Below are positions 35,801 through 45,572 of a stretch of DNA of 64,000 nt, piece by piece (the first letter of the stretch is position 1; every line of letters begins with the position of its first letter). The notes under the pieces are model-generated. The model was not told the origin of the DNA. It ran no database searches and saw only the letters and a list, made by a program, of their open reading frames with translations. Made by a program: the position numbers and the translations under genes. Location of the stretch: the NCBI RefSeq assembly GCF_037392515.1, contig NC_090291.1, forward strand, positions 42,153,001 through 42,217,000, in the 5' to 3' direction. Origin of the DNA: Haliotis asinina. Its lineage: Eukaryota > Mollusca > Gastropoda > Lepetellida > Haliotidae.

Positions 35801-38800
35801 AGAAACATGTTAATGTAAGCCTCATGAGACCCCAGAATTGGGTAACTGGCAGTGATATATACCGAGGGAAAGAAATAAGGCATCAGATATGTTATTCTTA
35901 ATATGTGTCCAGCTGGGTATAAAATGTGATGGATAGCTTAGGAATGTTGTCAGACAAAATACTTATACAAAATACGTATTCATTATTCTCACAGGCTGAA
36001 ATGAAAAACTCAGTAAACAGTCATTATATCGTTAATAAAAGTTGAGTTGTATGATGTGCTGCAATTCAACGTGCTCTACGTGTTGTACACAGGAGAGACG
36101 GCACAGCAGATATCTCAGATTTACGTGTCCAGAGAATCCAGACGGGTGATCGTATCACTTGCCAAACACATACAGGTAACAATGTGTTTTGAGTTAGGTT
36201 TAAATTCACTCTGCTAGTGTCACATACATCAACAAGAAAATACTCCACATTCTTGAAAAACAAACACATTAATACACAGGTGGTGGGATCAGTGATCACT
36301 CTTCATGTCTGATGTCTGGGTTCCTCAGATGTGTACAGTGTGCAAAGTCCATTTCAGCAGTATGTTGCTGTGATATTATTGGAAAGCTACTTGAGAGAGT
36401 GTAACAACTAACTCTTTCATGTTACTGTAGCCACCATCAATCTGATGAGCTACAGGAGTTGTATTCTCCCTAGGGAGTTGTGAATAAAATATGAATGTAC
36501 CCTGATTCATGGACTACGTTGTTAGTAATGAAATGCTGTTGTATACATTCATTTGCTAAGGCTAAATAAAAAAAGTGAAATGTTTCTCGGATTTTGGCAT
36601 GTCACTTTTATTTGTGTGCATTGTAATTTTTTTCATTGCCATTTAAAAATCTAATTTTGCATTTGCCATGACCTGATTATCTATTTGTCCAGTATAAGAA
36701 CGCGTGTGACTAAATCAGCAACTCATTAACACATGATTATACACTTTCCAAGCTGTGTTTCTGAGAGGAAAAAAAATAAAAATGTGTTCCTCTCTCATCA
36801 CATATTTTCTATAAATTTTTTTTTTTTTAAAGTTCTACTGCCCTCGTCACTTTAAAAAATCATGTGCCTGAGAAGCATTTAGATTTTTTTATGCAGTGGA
36901 ATGGTACAAAATTAAAGTGATGTCACTGTTTTGAAATTTAAGTAATAATATATCACTCAAACATTTCATAATTCCTTATGGATTATTGGTTAAGATGATT
37001 GATAAATTGAAATCTAAGTATAAACTAGACTGATACGTGTTTAATTGAATTTTCTGTTTTTTCATTGTTTGTGTTTATCATTATAATGTTAATGAATATA
37101 GTTATGAATGTTTCCTTTTCTTTATGATCCTCTTCATTGTCATCATGGTCATCATCAACATCTCTGTCTTTTTCTCTTTTTGACATCAACATCCTCTTCT
37201 TCCTCCTCTCCATTTCCTCAGCCTCTACTTTACCTTATTCCTCACCATCCTCTTCCTCAACTCATCCTCTACTTTACCTTATTCCTTACCACCCTCTTCC
37301 TCCCCTCAGCCTCTACTTTACCTTATTCCTTACCATCCTCTTCCTCCCTCTCAGCCTCTACTTTACCTTATTCCTTACCATCCTCTTCCTCCCTCTCAGC
37401 CTCTACTTTACCTTATTCCTTACCACCCTCTTCCTCCCCTCAGCCTCTACTTTACCTTATTCCTTACCACCCTCTTCCTCCCCTCAGCCTCTACTTTACC
37501 TTATTCCTTACCATCCTCTTCCTCCCCTCAGCCTCTACTTTACCTTATTCCTTACCATCCTCTTCCTCCCTCTCAGCCTCTACTTTACCTTATTCCTTAC
37601 CATCCTCAACCTCCCCCTCAGCCCCTACTTTACCTTATTCCTTACCATCCTCTTCCTCCCCCTCAGCCTATTCCTCTTCTTCATCTTATTGCTCTTTTTT
37701 TTATCTTATTCCAACCCATCCTCTTCATCCTCAGCCTCTTCTTCATCATATTCTTACCCATCATCTTCTTCATCCTCTTCCCCTCTTTCACCTTATTCTC
37801 ACCCATCCTATTCATCTTATTCTTAACCATCCTCTTCTGTGTCTCCTAATCTTCTTCATCTTATTTGTACCCATCCTCATCTCATCATCGGCCTCTTCTT
37901 CATCATGTACATACCACCCTCTTCATCATCTCCTCTTATTATTCTTGCTATCACTGTCATTATCATTGCTGATTACTTACATGTATGTTTTTGTCTCTCA
38001 GGTTGGAGTTAAAGACAACCTCATTCTGGAGGTGAATGGATCACCTGTAGAGTGCACATGGACAAACCAGCACAGGAAAACCACATTCTCCACACTCTGG
38101 ATATCCTTCATACAAACTGAAATATTTGTTTTAAACACTGACTGAAAGTAAAGTACCATTCCATCAAGGTCTGTTTGTGTGGCATGCATTATTGTTCGTA
38201 AACAATTAATCGAAAAGCTATAGTAATGCATTATCAGTCCTAAACAACTAGTCAAAAAGCTGCAATAATTGTTATATATGTAGGAAGATGAAAATATTTG
38301 TCCTTTTCACATTGTAATGTTTCAAAATTTTACTTGAATTTAGCATTTCCAGTTTGATATTGATGTGAGTGGTAGAAAACAATTCTCTCTCACTTGCTCA
38401 CTTGCTCAAAGTGTCGCTACAGTTCCACGTTCCAGAAAGATAATCTGTGGTAGTTCTCTATTGGAGTCTTGGAGTTGAGGTAATTAAAAGACATAACTAA
38501 ATATATTGTTGGTCTGTGTAACAAGAGCCCTCAGGCATCCTCTAGATTTGTTTTTTTACCTTAACAATAATACATAGCTTCTGAAATTCCCATACCTGAT
38601 GGTGAGGTCAAGGTCAGGGTCAGTGTGGAAGAATCTGATTGGTCAGCAGAAATTGTTCTTGATGAAGGTCAGATGAATCAAGGACGAAATTTCCAGTGTG
38701 TAGAAAGTGGTTTTAGGTGAGTGTCAAAGCATTCATATATATGCACGTATTAAACATAAATGGATTTTCTTCGTTATCAGTTCCTGTCTAGACGCTGTGA

Positions 38801-40684
38801 TTAGTCCATTACATGGATACAACATCATAAACTGAATTGCATGCAAAAAAATTCTCGCAGGTGATTGGTCCAGAACTGTTGCCTTCCTTTATACATGTCG
38901 CCCTAGGCATGCTTTCAGTGGTCTAAAATATGTGTACAGTAAATGAAGCACCACTGAGCAATATGAGGTGGACATTAGGTGCTTTACATATGTACTATTA
39001 TTATCATTATTATCATATAACAAAGTCAAAGGGACCAGTCATTTTTTTCAGTTGGAATTTCATTTTTTAAACATTGTTGCAAATAGTGTTGAAGGGCTTA
39101 ATATCACTGTATTTCTGTTGAATAACTGTATTTCAACCAAAATATACAGAAAGTGACAAGTACCTCCTTTCACAAAGCACTAATCGTATAATACCATAGA
39201 TAAGCCGAATTTTGAGGGAAAAAAGACCAGTCTGTAGAAGGGGGTCAGCTTACCTGTGAGAAACAATTTTGTGATGTTCATTTAAGTACAATTTGTCATG
39301 TGTCATATTCCCATGTTGCAGTTCAGAGCTTAGTTCGGCTACTAGTGACGTGATGAAGAGAGAGCTTGATGCCGTCAGGGAGCTGTACAGTCTGGAGCCA
39401 GAGAATAAATGTTAGTGAAATTGCAGGGTCTTGGTAACGGTGTTACTTAGATGTGCCTCAGTTCTGATTTGGGAATATTCCTGAAACAGTGTATCTAGCC
39501 ATTCTTAGATACGGATTAGAATTGGTCTCCAGCCCATGCGTAAGAGGCAACTAATGATCGAGTGTTCAGGTTTTCTGACTTGGACGACACGTTGTTGTAT
39601 CCCAACTGCGTAGGTGATCACTGGATTGTCTGTTCCCGACTCTAATATTGCTGAGTGTTGAACTACAAAACAAAGCAAAAGAAAATCATTCTTGAAGCTT
39701 CCATTGTTCTATTAGCTGTTGGTGACAGTTTATAAAGGATGTAGTGATCATACCATCTGATCTGTGTCAACAGGGGTCCTCCTCACCATCGTACTCCTGA
39801 TGAAGTCTCTGTGTCCAGTCTTGTATAAGGATGAGATCCTTGAACATCTGCAGCAACTACAGAACCTCGACAACAAGCGGCGCAACTACTACCTTGACTT
39901 GAGTAAGTTCTAGCATATGAAAATTGCTCTTGTCATCTCTCATCCCAGTAGGAATTTTAGGACAGGCTTATTGACCGTCAATATTTGGTGGTTTTTGAAG
40001 TGATAGTGTGATCTGGTAATTGGTGGCTGCATTTGAACAGCCTGCTCATAACATCAATAGCTGGTTTCTCTTGTCCAAAGTCAGTTATATACCTGTTGAC
40101 AGGACGATTCCACTTTGACTTAATGCTGTGTTAATTAACAAACAAACAAGATTTCATTATTTTCATAGTCAGAGCATATTATATCTAGTACAAATTATTC
40201 AAGAGGATTTCTTAAGGACACCATGATCTAATCAATATCCTTATTTTGCAGGGAGTAAAATGCTGATTGAGATTGCCATAGAGACGATTAAAGGCAAACT
40301 TGATGATGTTTTGGACTTGTCCAATCAAGGCCTGACCACACTTGCACATCTAGAGTTACTTCCCCTTATTCGGGAAGTGAAACTCTCTGACAACAACCTA
40401 GACAGCTTTCACAACTTCCAGTATTTGCAGTGCTTGGAGAAGTTGAACATCAGTGGGAACCGGATAGCATCTTGTGAGGGACTCAATTTCCTGCCAGAGT
40501 TGACTGAACTTGACCTACGGAATAATAGTATCCTTTTTATCTAAAATGTGAATGGGGTGGTAGGGTTGCAAAATGATGAACTCATTCACATCACAGTGAT
40601 GACCAGCGTTCCAATCCACAAAACGTTCATAGCACTACGACATTCGTAAGCCTATGATAAACTATAGCGTTGCAAATGTCGTAA

Positions 40685-40747
<63 letters not shown>

Positions 40748-41902
40748 AGATTTTTAAGGTTGTGAACTTTTTATAGTTGGCATTTCAGTGTGCTTATACA
40801 CATGTGCAGCTAACATCTTTCTTCTTCAGAAATTAGTTGAAATAAGTTTACTGACATAGCTTGTGACTTGTCATAGCATGAGTTGGCCTTTCTGGGCTGA
40901 AGTGAAATGAGGTTTATTCCAGTGTTTTAGCCAGATATTCCCATGTTGTTGTTTTTTGTCTATTCACTTAGGAGATAAACATCATGTGTTGGCCAATTTC
41001 TGGGTGTTATTGAGTATTTGAAGTATACAAATTTATTTGGAACCAATAGTGTTGACCGGAGGTTTCAAATGAAATATCCCTATGCTTCACATTCTCAATA
41101 ACACCCAGAAATTGGCCAAAACATGATGTTTATCAATATTGTAAACACAAAAGTAAACCAAAAGGACCACATGGATTTTACTGTCTGCCCTCATTGATAT
41201 CGAGTATGTGCACAGCAGTGAAGTGTCATCAGCTGGCCATTTCCCATAATAGCATCTGGAAGATGCTCATTTGTACATGTCAGTAAACAACGAATAGTTT
41301 TGCAATTTCTGGGAATTTAATACAAATCGTTCATGTTATCCAGCCAGTTAGATTAAAGAACATGGCGACTTTTGGTTTACAGTGTGATCTGTCTGACTTC
41401 TTTCCATTCTGATACCCATGAAGCTCCGAGGTAGAATAAGTCTTCAGCAACCCATGACCACAAAAAAGGACTGTGCTTCTCGTAAGAGGCGACTAACGGG
41501 ATTGGGAGGTCAGACTCAATGACTTGGTTGACACATGTCATCAGTTACCATTTGCACCGATTGATGCGCATACTGTTGATTACTAGGTTGGCTGGTCGAG
41601 ATTCGATTATTTGCAGACTGCTGCCGCACAGCTGGAAAATTGCTGGGTGCGGCGTAAAACTAAACTCACTCACTCACTCAGTCTCTACATTCTGTCAATA
41701 TGACTTACAAGGAAAGTTTGAACATCGTTAGCATATTGCCTCCTTAACAAACACAGGTATTTCCTCCAAGGAGGCTCTAGAGGCACTGCTGACATGCCCC
41801 AAGTTGAAGGTCATCCACATTTCAGGGAACCCGGTTGCCCATGACGACAGCACCATGAATGGTATCAGGACCATGTTCCCATCAGTGACGCTCCACTCAT
41901 GA
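29843..41902 (+). CDS. RABGGTA: Rab geranylgeranyltransferase alpha subunit, complete, 13 coding exons, 557 aa
   Basis: With the beta subunit and Rab escort protein, this cytosolic enzyme adds geranylgeranyl to the C-terminal cysteines of Rab GTPases. Exons: 29843-29845, 32074-32184, 32556-32680, 33401-33588, 34092-34289, 35581-35664, 36093-36175, 38002-38100, 38574-38716, 39322-39410, 39774-39902, 40252-40527, 41757-41902. They total 1674 nt including the stop, close to the 567-aa human protein. The N-terminus MHGRLKVKT matches the family, including His2, known to reach the catalytic zinc of the beta subunit in mammals. Five PFTA-type repeats are visible: [51 protein letters not shown]. An Ig-like insert (exons 7-9) and leucine-rich repeats (exons 12-13) follow, the animal-type layout. 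Introns 8 and 12 carry U12-type signals. Confidence 0.93.
31806..31933. repeat. Foldback element, about 128 bp, in RABGGTA intron 1
   Basis: ACATGTTATATTTGGGATT (left) and AATCCCAAATATAACATGT (right) are perfect inverse ends. The inner parts TTTCTCAG and CTGAGAAA, and AGTACT and AGTACC, also pair. Confidence 0.8.
32074..32184 (+). CDS. RABGGTA: RABGGTA coding exon 2
   Basis: The exon has 37 codons, starting [19 protein letters not shown], acceptor GGTTGCAG, donor GTGAAG. It is the conserved N-terminal helix of the alpha subunit. Confidence 0.93.
32212..32410 (+). repeat. SINE family B, diverged
   Basis: AACTGATCTTTAGTAACAGATGCTC, CATTGTATCCCAACAGAATATTGATGCTTATGATACTGATTACTGGATTGTCTGGTCTAGGCT and a degraded tail are recognisable. 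Confidence 0.6.
32556..32680 (+). CDS. RABGGTA: RABGGTA coding exon 3
   Basis: The exon has 41 codons plus two bases. It encodes the first PFTA-type repeat ([15 protein letters not shown]). Acceptor TTGTAG, donor GTAAGA. Confidence 0.92.
32750..32983 (+). repeat. SINE family B
   Basis: TAAGCAGCTATACTTGTCATAAGAG, GTCAGTTTTGCTGACTTG, TTGATGCACATGCCGTTGATCACTGGATTGTCTGGTCCAGACT and CTGGAATATTGCTGAGTC are present in order. Confidence 0.75.
33401..33588 (+). CDS. RABGGTA: RABGGTA coding exon 4
   Basis: The exon completes a split Lys codon, then encodes [20 protein letters not shown] and the second PFTA repeat [13 protein letters not shown], ending DERN plus one base. Acceptor CCCCAG, donor GTAAGT. 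Confidence 0.94.
34092..34289 (+). CDS. RABGGTA: RABGGTA coding exon 5
   Basis: It encodes [11 protein letters not shown] (third PFTA repeat) and [16 protein letters not shown] (fourth). Acceptor CCCACAG, donor GTGTGT. Confidence 0.94.
34529..34695 (-). repeat. tRNA-derived SINE (family A), intact, with 11-bp target duplication
   Basis: This is the best copy in the window. In minus orientation it has an A-box within GTAGTGTAGTGGTTAAGGCG, a perfect B-box GGTTCGATTCC, and the tail TGGAATATTGCTAAAAGCGGCGTAAAACG ending in CACTCACTC. TATGGTTTCAA flanks both ends (34518-34528 and 34696-34706). The duplication shows retroposition and a fairly recent insertion into RABGGTA intron 5. Confidence 0.93.
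34838..34925. repeat. Dispersed repeat, inverse relatives at 58020-58125 and 12800-12885
   Basis: GCCATAAAGTCAGGGCAGGTGGAAAATTAGTCAGAACATG...CTTTCTTGAAGTCACTTACCCTGTGGCATGTGGCTTTTA is the reverse complement, with changes, of 58030-58125. 12800-12885 keeps only the central part. Confidence 0.65.
34993..35455 (+). repeat. Two SINE family B copies, the first partial
   Basis: 34993-35095 is a diverged 3' fragment (TCAATCACTGGATT...AGCTGAAATAGTGCTGAGTGTGGTATAAAC). 35262-35455 is fuller: CTTCAGTAACCCTCGCTTGTAAGAGGCGACTTATGGGATCAGG, TGTAGAATGATGCTCATGATGTTAATCATTGGATTGTC, TAACTGGAATATTGCTGAGTGTGGTGTTAAAC. Confidence 0.75.
35581..35664 (+). CDS. RABGGTA: RABGGTA coding exon 6
   Basis: It encodes [20 protein letters not shown] then HRWLLGR, the fifth PFTA repeat. 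Acceptor TTTCCCCAG, donor GTAAGG. Confidence 0.94.
36093..36175 (+). CDS. RABGGTA: RABGGTA coding exon 7
   Basis: It encodes [20 protein letters not shown] and VSLAKHIQ, the link to the Ig-like insert (human counterpart LHVSREEACLTVSFSRP). It ends in phase 0. Acceptor TACACAG, donor GTAACA. Confidence 0.9.
37200..37960. repeat. Pyrimidine-rich minisatellite, about 44-bp unit, with TCTTCA-rich flank
   Basis: From about 37214 to 37672 a 44-46 bp unit (CTCAGCCTCTACTTTACCTT, then ATTCCTTACC, then CTCTTCCTCCC) recurs about ten times. A degenerate TCTTC/CATC-rich tract follows to about 37960. It fills much of RABGGTA intron 7. The 345-aa and 229-aa Ser/Leu/Pro frames over it are by-products, although the larger runs into the true exon at 38002 by chance. 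Confidence 0.9.
38002..38100 (+). CDS. RABGGTA: RABGGTA coding exon 8
   Basis: The exon has 33 codons ([20 protein letters not shown], then [13 protein letters not shown]), part of the Ig-like domain (human MEILLLMVDDSPLIVEW). Acceptor TGTCTCTCAG. The 3' end is set by an AT-AC donor, ATATCCTT, directly after Trp; no GT donor fits the frame. Confidence 0.85.
38101..38573 (+). other. RABGGTA: U12-type AT-AC intron 8 of RABGGTA
   Basis: The intron begins ATATCCTTC, matching the U12 5' splice consensus ATATCCTT. Near its 3' end is TTACCTTAAC (38556-38565), close to the U12 branch consensus TTCCTTAAC, with the branch A 9-10 nt before a terminal AC (38572-38573). Splicing there joins CTCTGG to ATAGCTTCTGAA in phase 0, giving [15 protein letters not shown], which aligns with the human Ig-like domain. 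The nearby TAG at 38575-38577 as acceptor would break the frame. Confidence 0.85.
38574..38716 (+). CDS. RABGGTA: RABGGTA coding exon 9
   Basis: It encodes [20 protein letters not shown], then [20 protein letters not shown] and a final split Arg/Ser codon: the C-terminal strands of the Ig-like domain. Donor GTGAGT. Confidence 0.87.
39322..39410 (+). CDS. RABGGTA: RABGGTA coding exon 10
   Basis: It encodes [20 protein letters not shown], then LYSLEPENK and the first base of Trp. It matches the family motif ELQELEPENKW. Acceptor GTTGCAG, donor GTTAGT. Confidence 0.92.
39507..39672 (+). repeat. SINE family B, internally deleted
   Basis: TAGAATTGGTCTCCAGCCCATGCGTAAGAGGCAACTAATG, TGACTTGGACGACACGTTGTTGTATCCCAACTGCGTAGG and TGATCACTGGATTGTCTG are followed by a shortened AATATTGCTGAGTG tail. 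Confidence 0.75.
39774..39902 (+). CDS. RABGGTA: RABGGTA coding exon 11
   Basis: It encodes [20 protein letters not shown], then [20 protein letters not shown] and LDL (human KWCLLTIILLMRALDPLLYE). Acceptor TCAACAG, donor GTAAGT. Confidence 0.94.
40252..40527 (+). CDS. RABGGTA: RABGGTA coding exon 12, leucine-rich repeats
   Basis: It encodes [20 protein letters not shown], then repeats [57 protein letters not shown] and LTELDLRNN. It ends after one base of the next codon at GTATCCTTT, a U12-type donor. Confidence 0.94.
40689..40744. repeat. AT dinucleotide microsatellite
   Basis: About 28 uninterrupted AT units in RABGGTA intron 12. Confidence 0.97.
40974..41134. repeat. Foldback MITE, 161 bp, about 40-bp inverted ends
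   Basis: GATAAACATCATGTGTTGGCC then AATTTCTGGGTGTTATTGAG (left) pairs with CTCAATAACACCCAGAAATT then GGCCAAAACATGATGTTTATC (right). The centre is AT-rich and non-coding. Confidence 0.88.
41422..41682 (+). repeat. SINE family B, near full length
   Basis: CCGAGGTAGAATAAGTCTTCAGCAACCCATG, CTTCTCGTAAGAGGCGACTAACGGGATTGGGAGGTCAGACTC, GACTTGGTTGACACATGTCAT, GATTGATGCGCATACTGTTGATTAC, CAGCTGGAAAATTGCTGGGTGCGGCGTAAAACTAAACTCACTCAC. A short insert (CACAAAAAAGGACTGTG) interrupts the head. Confidence 0.87.
41757..41902 (+). CDS. RABGGTA: RABGGTA coding exon 13 with stop codon
   Basis: It encodes [20 protein letters not shown], then [10 protein letters not shown] (last leucine-rich repeat), then MFPSVTLHS and TGA (human ELLPSVSSVLT end). 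Confidence 0.93.
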
Positions 41903-42600
41903 AACAGTATCAGAGATAACGCATAGACATTGACAAATGCACAGCATGGCTGATATTTATCTGGCTTGAACAGAATCATTTGAGGATGGATGTCGGAAGA
42001 AAGTGTGATGAAGTATTAGACTCTACAGGGTATTGGAGAGTGCTGATGTTGACTGAAGTGAGACTGAACTAAATCATTCTCTATTGTCCTGAAAGGAATT
42101 CTTTTCACATGAGATATTGACAGATTACAAACAATTCACAAGGATATTACCATGTATACACCAGTGTCTTAAATAAGGGCCATCAGAGTGCCTAAGATGG
42201 GCTAGATTTCTGACAGCGGTCTAAATTTACAGCTACTTGGTCTGGTAAAAAGTGTAGATGTTCCATACATCTGAGTAAATATCTTGGTGTCTGGTCTGGT
42301 TAAATCTGTTTTGATGTCTGGCTGAGTTTTTGGCTTATTTTGTACTCTGAATATACACACTAACATGCCAAGACAGAAAAGTATTGAAAGATTATTAAAA
42401 GCAAGAGAGTGTCATATCTACCATCAGTGTTGTGCTGATGGGGATGTAACTTCTGATGATAGTACTCTGAAAGACCCAGTTCTGTTTTGTTTATTATATT
42501 CAGTATTTGAAACTCTATACACTTTGTGCCAGGCCATATTTCTGATAAATTTGATCACCTAAGAAACCCACTTGAAAACACCCAGTTCTATCAATATTCA

Positions 42601-43200
42601 TTCTCTTCGCACAGAGGTTACTCCTGTCATATCTCTGTTCTAATATGGCCTTTCATGGTGAGAGTGTTCTGGATTCATGATTGATTGTAATTAATCAGAT
42701 TTAGTTCTGCAGTCAGCAATGCTTTTTCAAAGGTGATCATTTGCAAAGCCTCAGTAATTTCTATATGCTTCAGGAAAACTAGAATCTCTTCCCCAGCATG
42801 TTGTGCATATGTTTCATCTAGACAGAACCCAGTTATGTAATGGTGGATCACTGGCGTCTCCAACAATGACAATGGACATGCTATCCTTTAAATGTATTTG
42901 GTGTTACATCAGCAAAATCGTCATTTAATTTCTGCACTCTCTATTGTGCCAGTTTCTGCTTTTCACTTAAACATGAAATACAGAATGTATCTTTCGCACG
43001 TTGATCAACTAACTCCGTGATGGCTGCCATATTGGATCTAAGGCGATGTAACAGATGATCGGACTGGATAGAAAGAAGGGAGATAATTCATGTTATGATT
43101 TTGGCCACTAGTGTGTTTAACGAGAACCGAGAAATATGTCTGTATTAGAACAGAGGGTACCGAGGAAGATATGACAGGAGTAACCGCTGTGGGAAAAGAA
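42601..43200. mobile_element. Possible DNA-transposon remnant with inverted ends
   Basis: The left end TTCTCTTCGCACAGAGGTTACTCCTGTCATATCT...CTGTTCTAATA matches the reverse complement of 43142-43200, TTCTTTTCCCACAGCGGTTACTCCTGTCATATCT...CTGTTCTAATACA. The right copy has about 12 extra bases. The minus strand inside gives broken protein-like text (MAAITELVDQRAKDTFCISC and others), with stops and no recognised domain. Confidence 0.5.
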
Positions 43201-44219
43201 TCATCAAGATTGTCTAAATGTTTTCTTTATTTATATGAAACAGAAGGTAAGGTTTATTTGATGAACTTCAAATGAATGCACTACTTCCATAAGCTGACAA
43301 CCTATGGTACATTGGACCCACATCAAGTTTAAAACTCATAGTGTCACTGAGGTAAAGTCTACAGACATAAATTTTAATTTCCCATGTGGAAATCTGAATG
43401 TCTAATAGCGGCTATTCAAGATTTTTTTACACTTCATCTAGTTTGGTCTCTGAGCGTAGTAACAAGCTAAAGGATTGTTCAGATATTAACCTGTCAGTCA
43501 GTCAAGAAACCTTTAATTCTTTCATGCCAGTCTTGAAGTGAACCTGTCTTGGGCCTTCAGCAGATAGCTATTCGGAACATTGTTATATTAGATCTTCACT
43601 TCTCACAGTACTATGCCTGTAGACACTGTTAGTATTTATCTAGCCAACTCGCTTCTAGTGCAACATGCATCCTTAGTCAAGGTCAGAATGTTTGACAGAG
43701 GCTGTGCTAGATTTTATGACACCTCATGTGGTTTGGTTAGGAGCATGTGGACAGGATGTGAGGAGTTACCTGCACCAATGTTAACTGTATTTCAGTTGTC
43801 GCACAACATGGCAGCTTGTCGGAGGGAAGTCTGAAGTTATTGGGAATCTGCCAAGGGTAATATTCTAGACTAACTTTTCCATGGTTAAAAATATTCACCC
43901 AGTTTTCAGCCTCAGAAGAAAGCAATGCTCGCCCCTTGTTCTGTTTTCAGCAGGAGCCAGAAAAAACATTGCCACCCTCAGGATTTTTGTAGTTGAAAAG
44001 TCCCCCATAACTTGCAGTTAAAGGGGTGTTAACTCTGTCATATGATGTCATACCATGGCTGTACTTGAAAAGAGTTGAAAATATTTTACTGTGCATAATA
44101 TATGAAAAATGTCTTGCAATAATATTGCACCCCCAGCGAGGATGTGATTAATGCATGGGTATGCTCTGTACTCAAGACACTACAGTATTTATTTGCTGTT
44201 AAGGCCATGCAACACCTAC

Positions 44220-44409
44220 GGGATTCCAGGTGAGAATACACATGCCCAGCAACCACTGCTTGTCCTTCAAGGTGGCTTAATGGATTAGGTGGTCAGACTC
44301 GTTGACTTGGTTGACCTCATGTCTTCATATCCCATTTGTGTTGATGGACCATTTGTGTGGTCCTGACTTCATTATCTGGAGACCACCATCTGACAATGGC
44401 ATTAAACAC
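44220..44409 (+). repeat. SINE family B, diverged
   Basis: AGCAACCACTGCTTGTCCTTCAAGG, TGGATTAGGTGGTCAGACTCGTTGACTTGGTTGACCTCATGTCTTCATATCCCA and GGTCCTGACTTCATTATCTGGAGACCACCATCTGAC are present. Confidence 0.7.
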
Positions 44410-44804
44410 CAAACTGACATGTGTGCATTGCTTATACTCTCGTCACTAGACCATAGAAGGATGACTGCAATAACTTAAACAGAAGGGAATATGTTTTGTT
44501 GTAAGAGAGAGTGATATATAAGCTATACAAGTGGGCATTATGATTAGGCCATATATATTCTTAAGATGGTTATGAGATGAACTGAACTGTGAAAAAAAGA
44601 ATAATTTCTTTGTTGTTGGTGTTGCTGAAAAAAATAAACTTGATTTGATCACTGCTTTTGAGAAGAAATTGTGAGTAATATGTATAAAAATGTACTATCA
44701 AAAAGGCTTTCTTTGGCGTTGTGGTCGTACTTCCATGACTGTATTACCTGCAGTGTTCTGTTCATCAGGAACAGTAGAATCAATGTTTATAATGTTTATC
44801 ACAG

Positions 44805-44893
44805 GAGGGTCTTGTCCAGACTCAATTATTTACAGACTGCCTTAACATAGCTGGACTATTGCTGAGTATGGCATTAAACAACAAACAAACAAA
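44805..44893 (+). repeat. SINE family B, 3' fragment
   Basis: TTGTCCAGACTCAATTATTTACAGACTGCC...ATAGCTGGACTATTGCTGAGTATGGCATTAAAC, then a CAAA tail. Confidence 0.75.
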
Positions 44894-45572
44894 CTTGTAA
44901 GCTAGAAATTGTTGTATTTTTTCCCCTACCATGTACATTGCCGTTGAGGACTAAACGTTTGCAACTGAAAGAACAAATATACGGCTTCGTTTGGATGAAT
45001 GATGCAATGGTTTGTTTGTGCCATGGCGTAAAGTTGATGGGCAACACTGACTAATGTCTGCTAGACTGATTTCATTTCAGTGTAATGCCTCATCTCTTCC
45101 CATGTTTATTGTGTGGATACATTCCACTGTTTCAAATAGAGGAAGTGATTTGTGTGAAGCATCTGTGCTGAAAGTCTGTATGTGAATTAAAGTGTATCAC
45201 CAAGTACAAGGGTTGCGGTTTTTCTTGATCATACGCTGAAGTAAAATTAAAGCTTGAACAGTTGACAGTTTTCTTACCTCACTTAGAGATGTCTATTTCT
45301 GATTGAATGAGCCAATCAGTGAACCCTGCTTACAAGCAAGTAACCTTTTTTATGTTACCCACTTGAAATGCTGAACTGTGGGAATTTATTTGGTATTTCA
45401 TGTTAGTAGTATTTGTTAGTAACCTAACTCTGGTACGCCTTATTATGATCCAGTACCTGTGCTTTCAACAGTTCAAAATTAACGTTAAATTAACGCCCTC
45501 AGGGCCTGTGGGTTGATGTACGAACATGTTTGTTTATGTTCCTCTTGCCCTGTGGGTTCATGGAACATAAGA

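Larger units (their letters stand above)
40528..41756 (+). other. RABGGTA: U12-type GT-AG intron 12 of RABGGTA
   Basis: The intron begins GTATCCTTTT, a full match to the U12 GT-type 5' consensus. TCCTTAAC (41741-41748) matches the U12 branch consensus, with the branch A 9-10 nt before the terminal CAG (41754-41756). It lacks the long polypyrimidine tract of U2 introns. It contains an AT microsatellite, a foldback element and a SINE. Confidence 0.88.

Noticed and set aside
37108..38145. 345-aa Ser/Leu/Pro-rich open frame
   Set aside because: It is the intron 7 minisatellite read through. Only 38002-38100 is real coding sequence, and its true upstream partner is exon 7 at 36093-36175.
38574..38580. 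Ordinary AG acceptor (ACATAG) for RABGGTA exon 9
   Set aside because: Using this AG with the exon 8 end shifts the frame and destroys the Ig-like domain match; the AC end three bases earlier keeps it.
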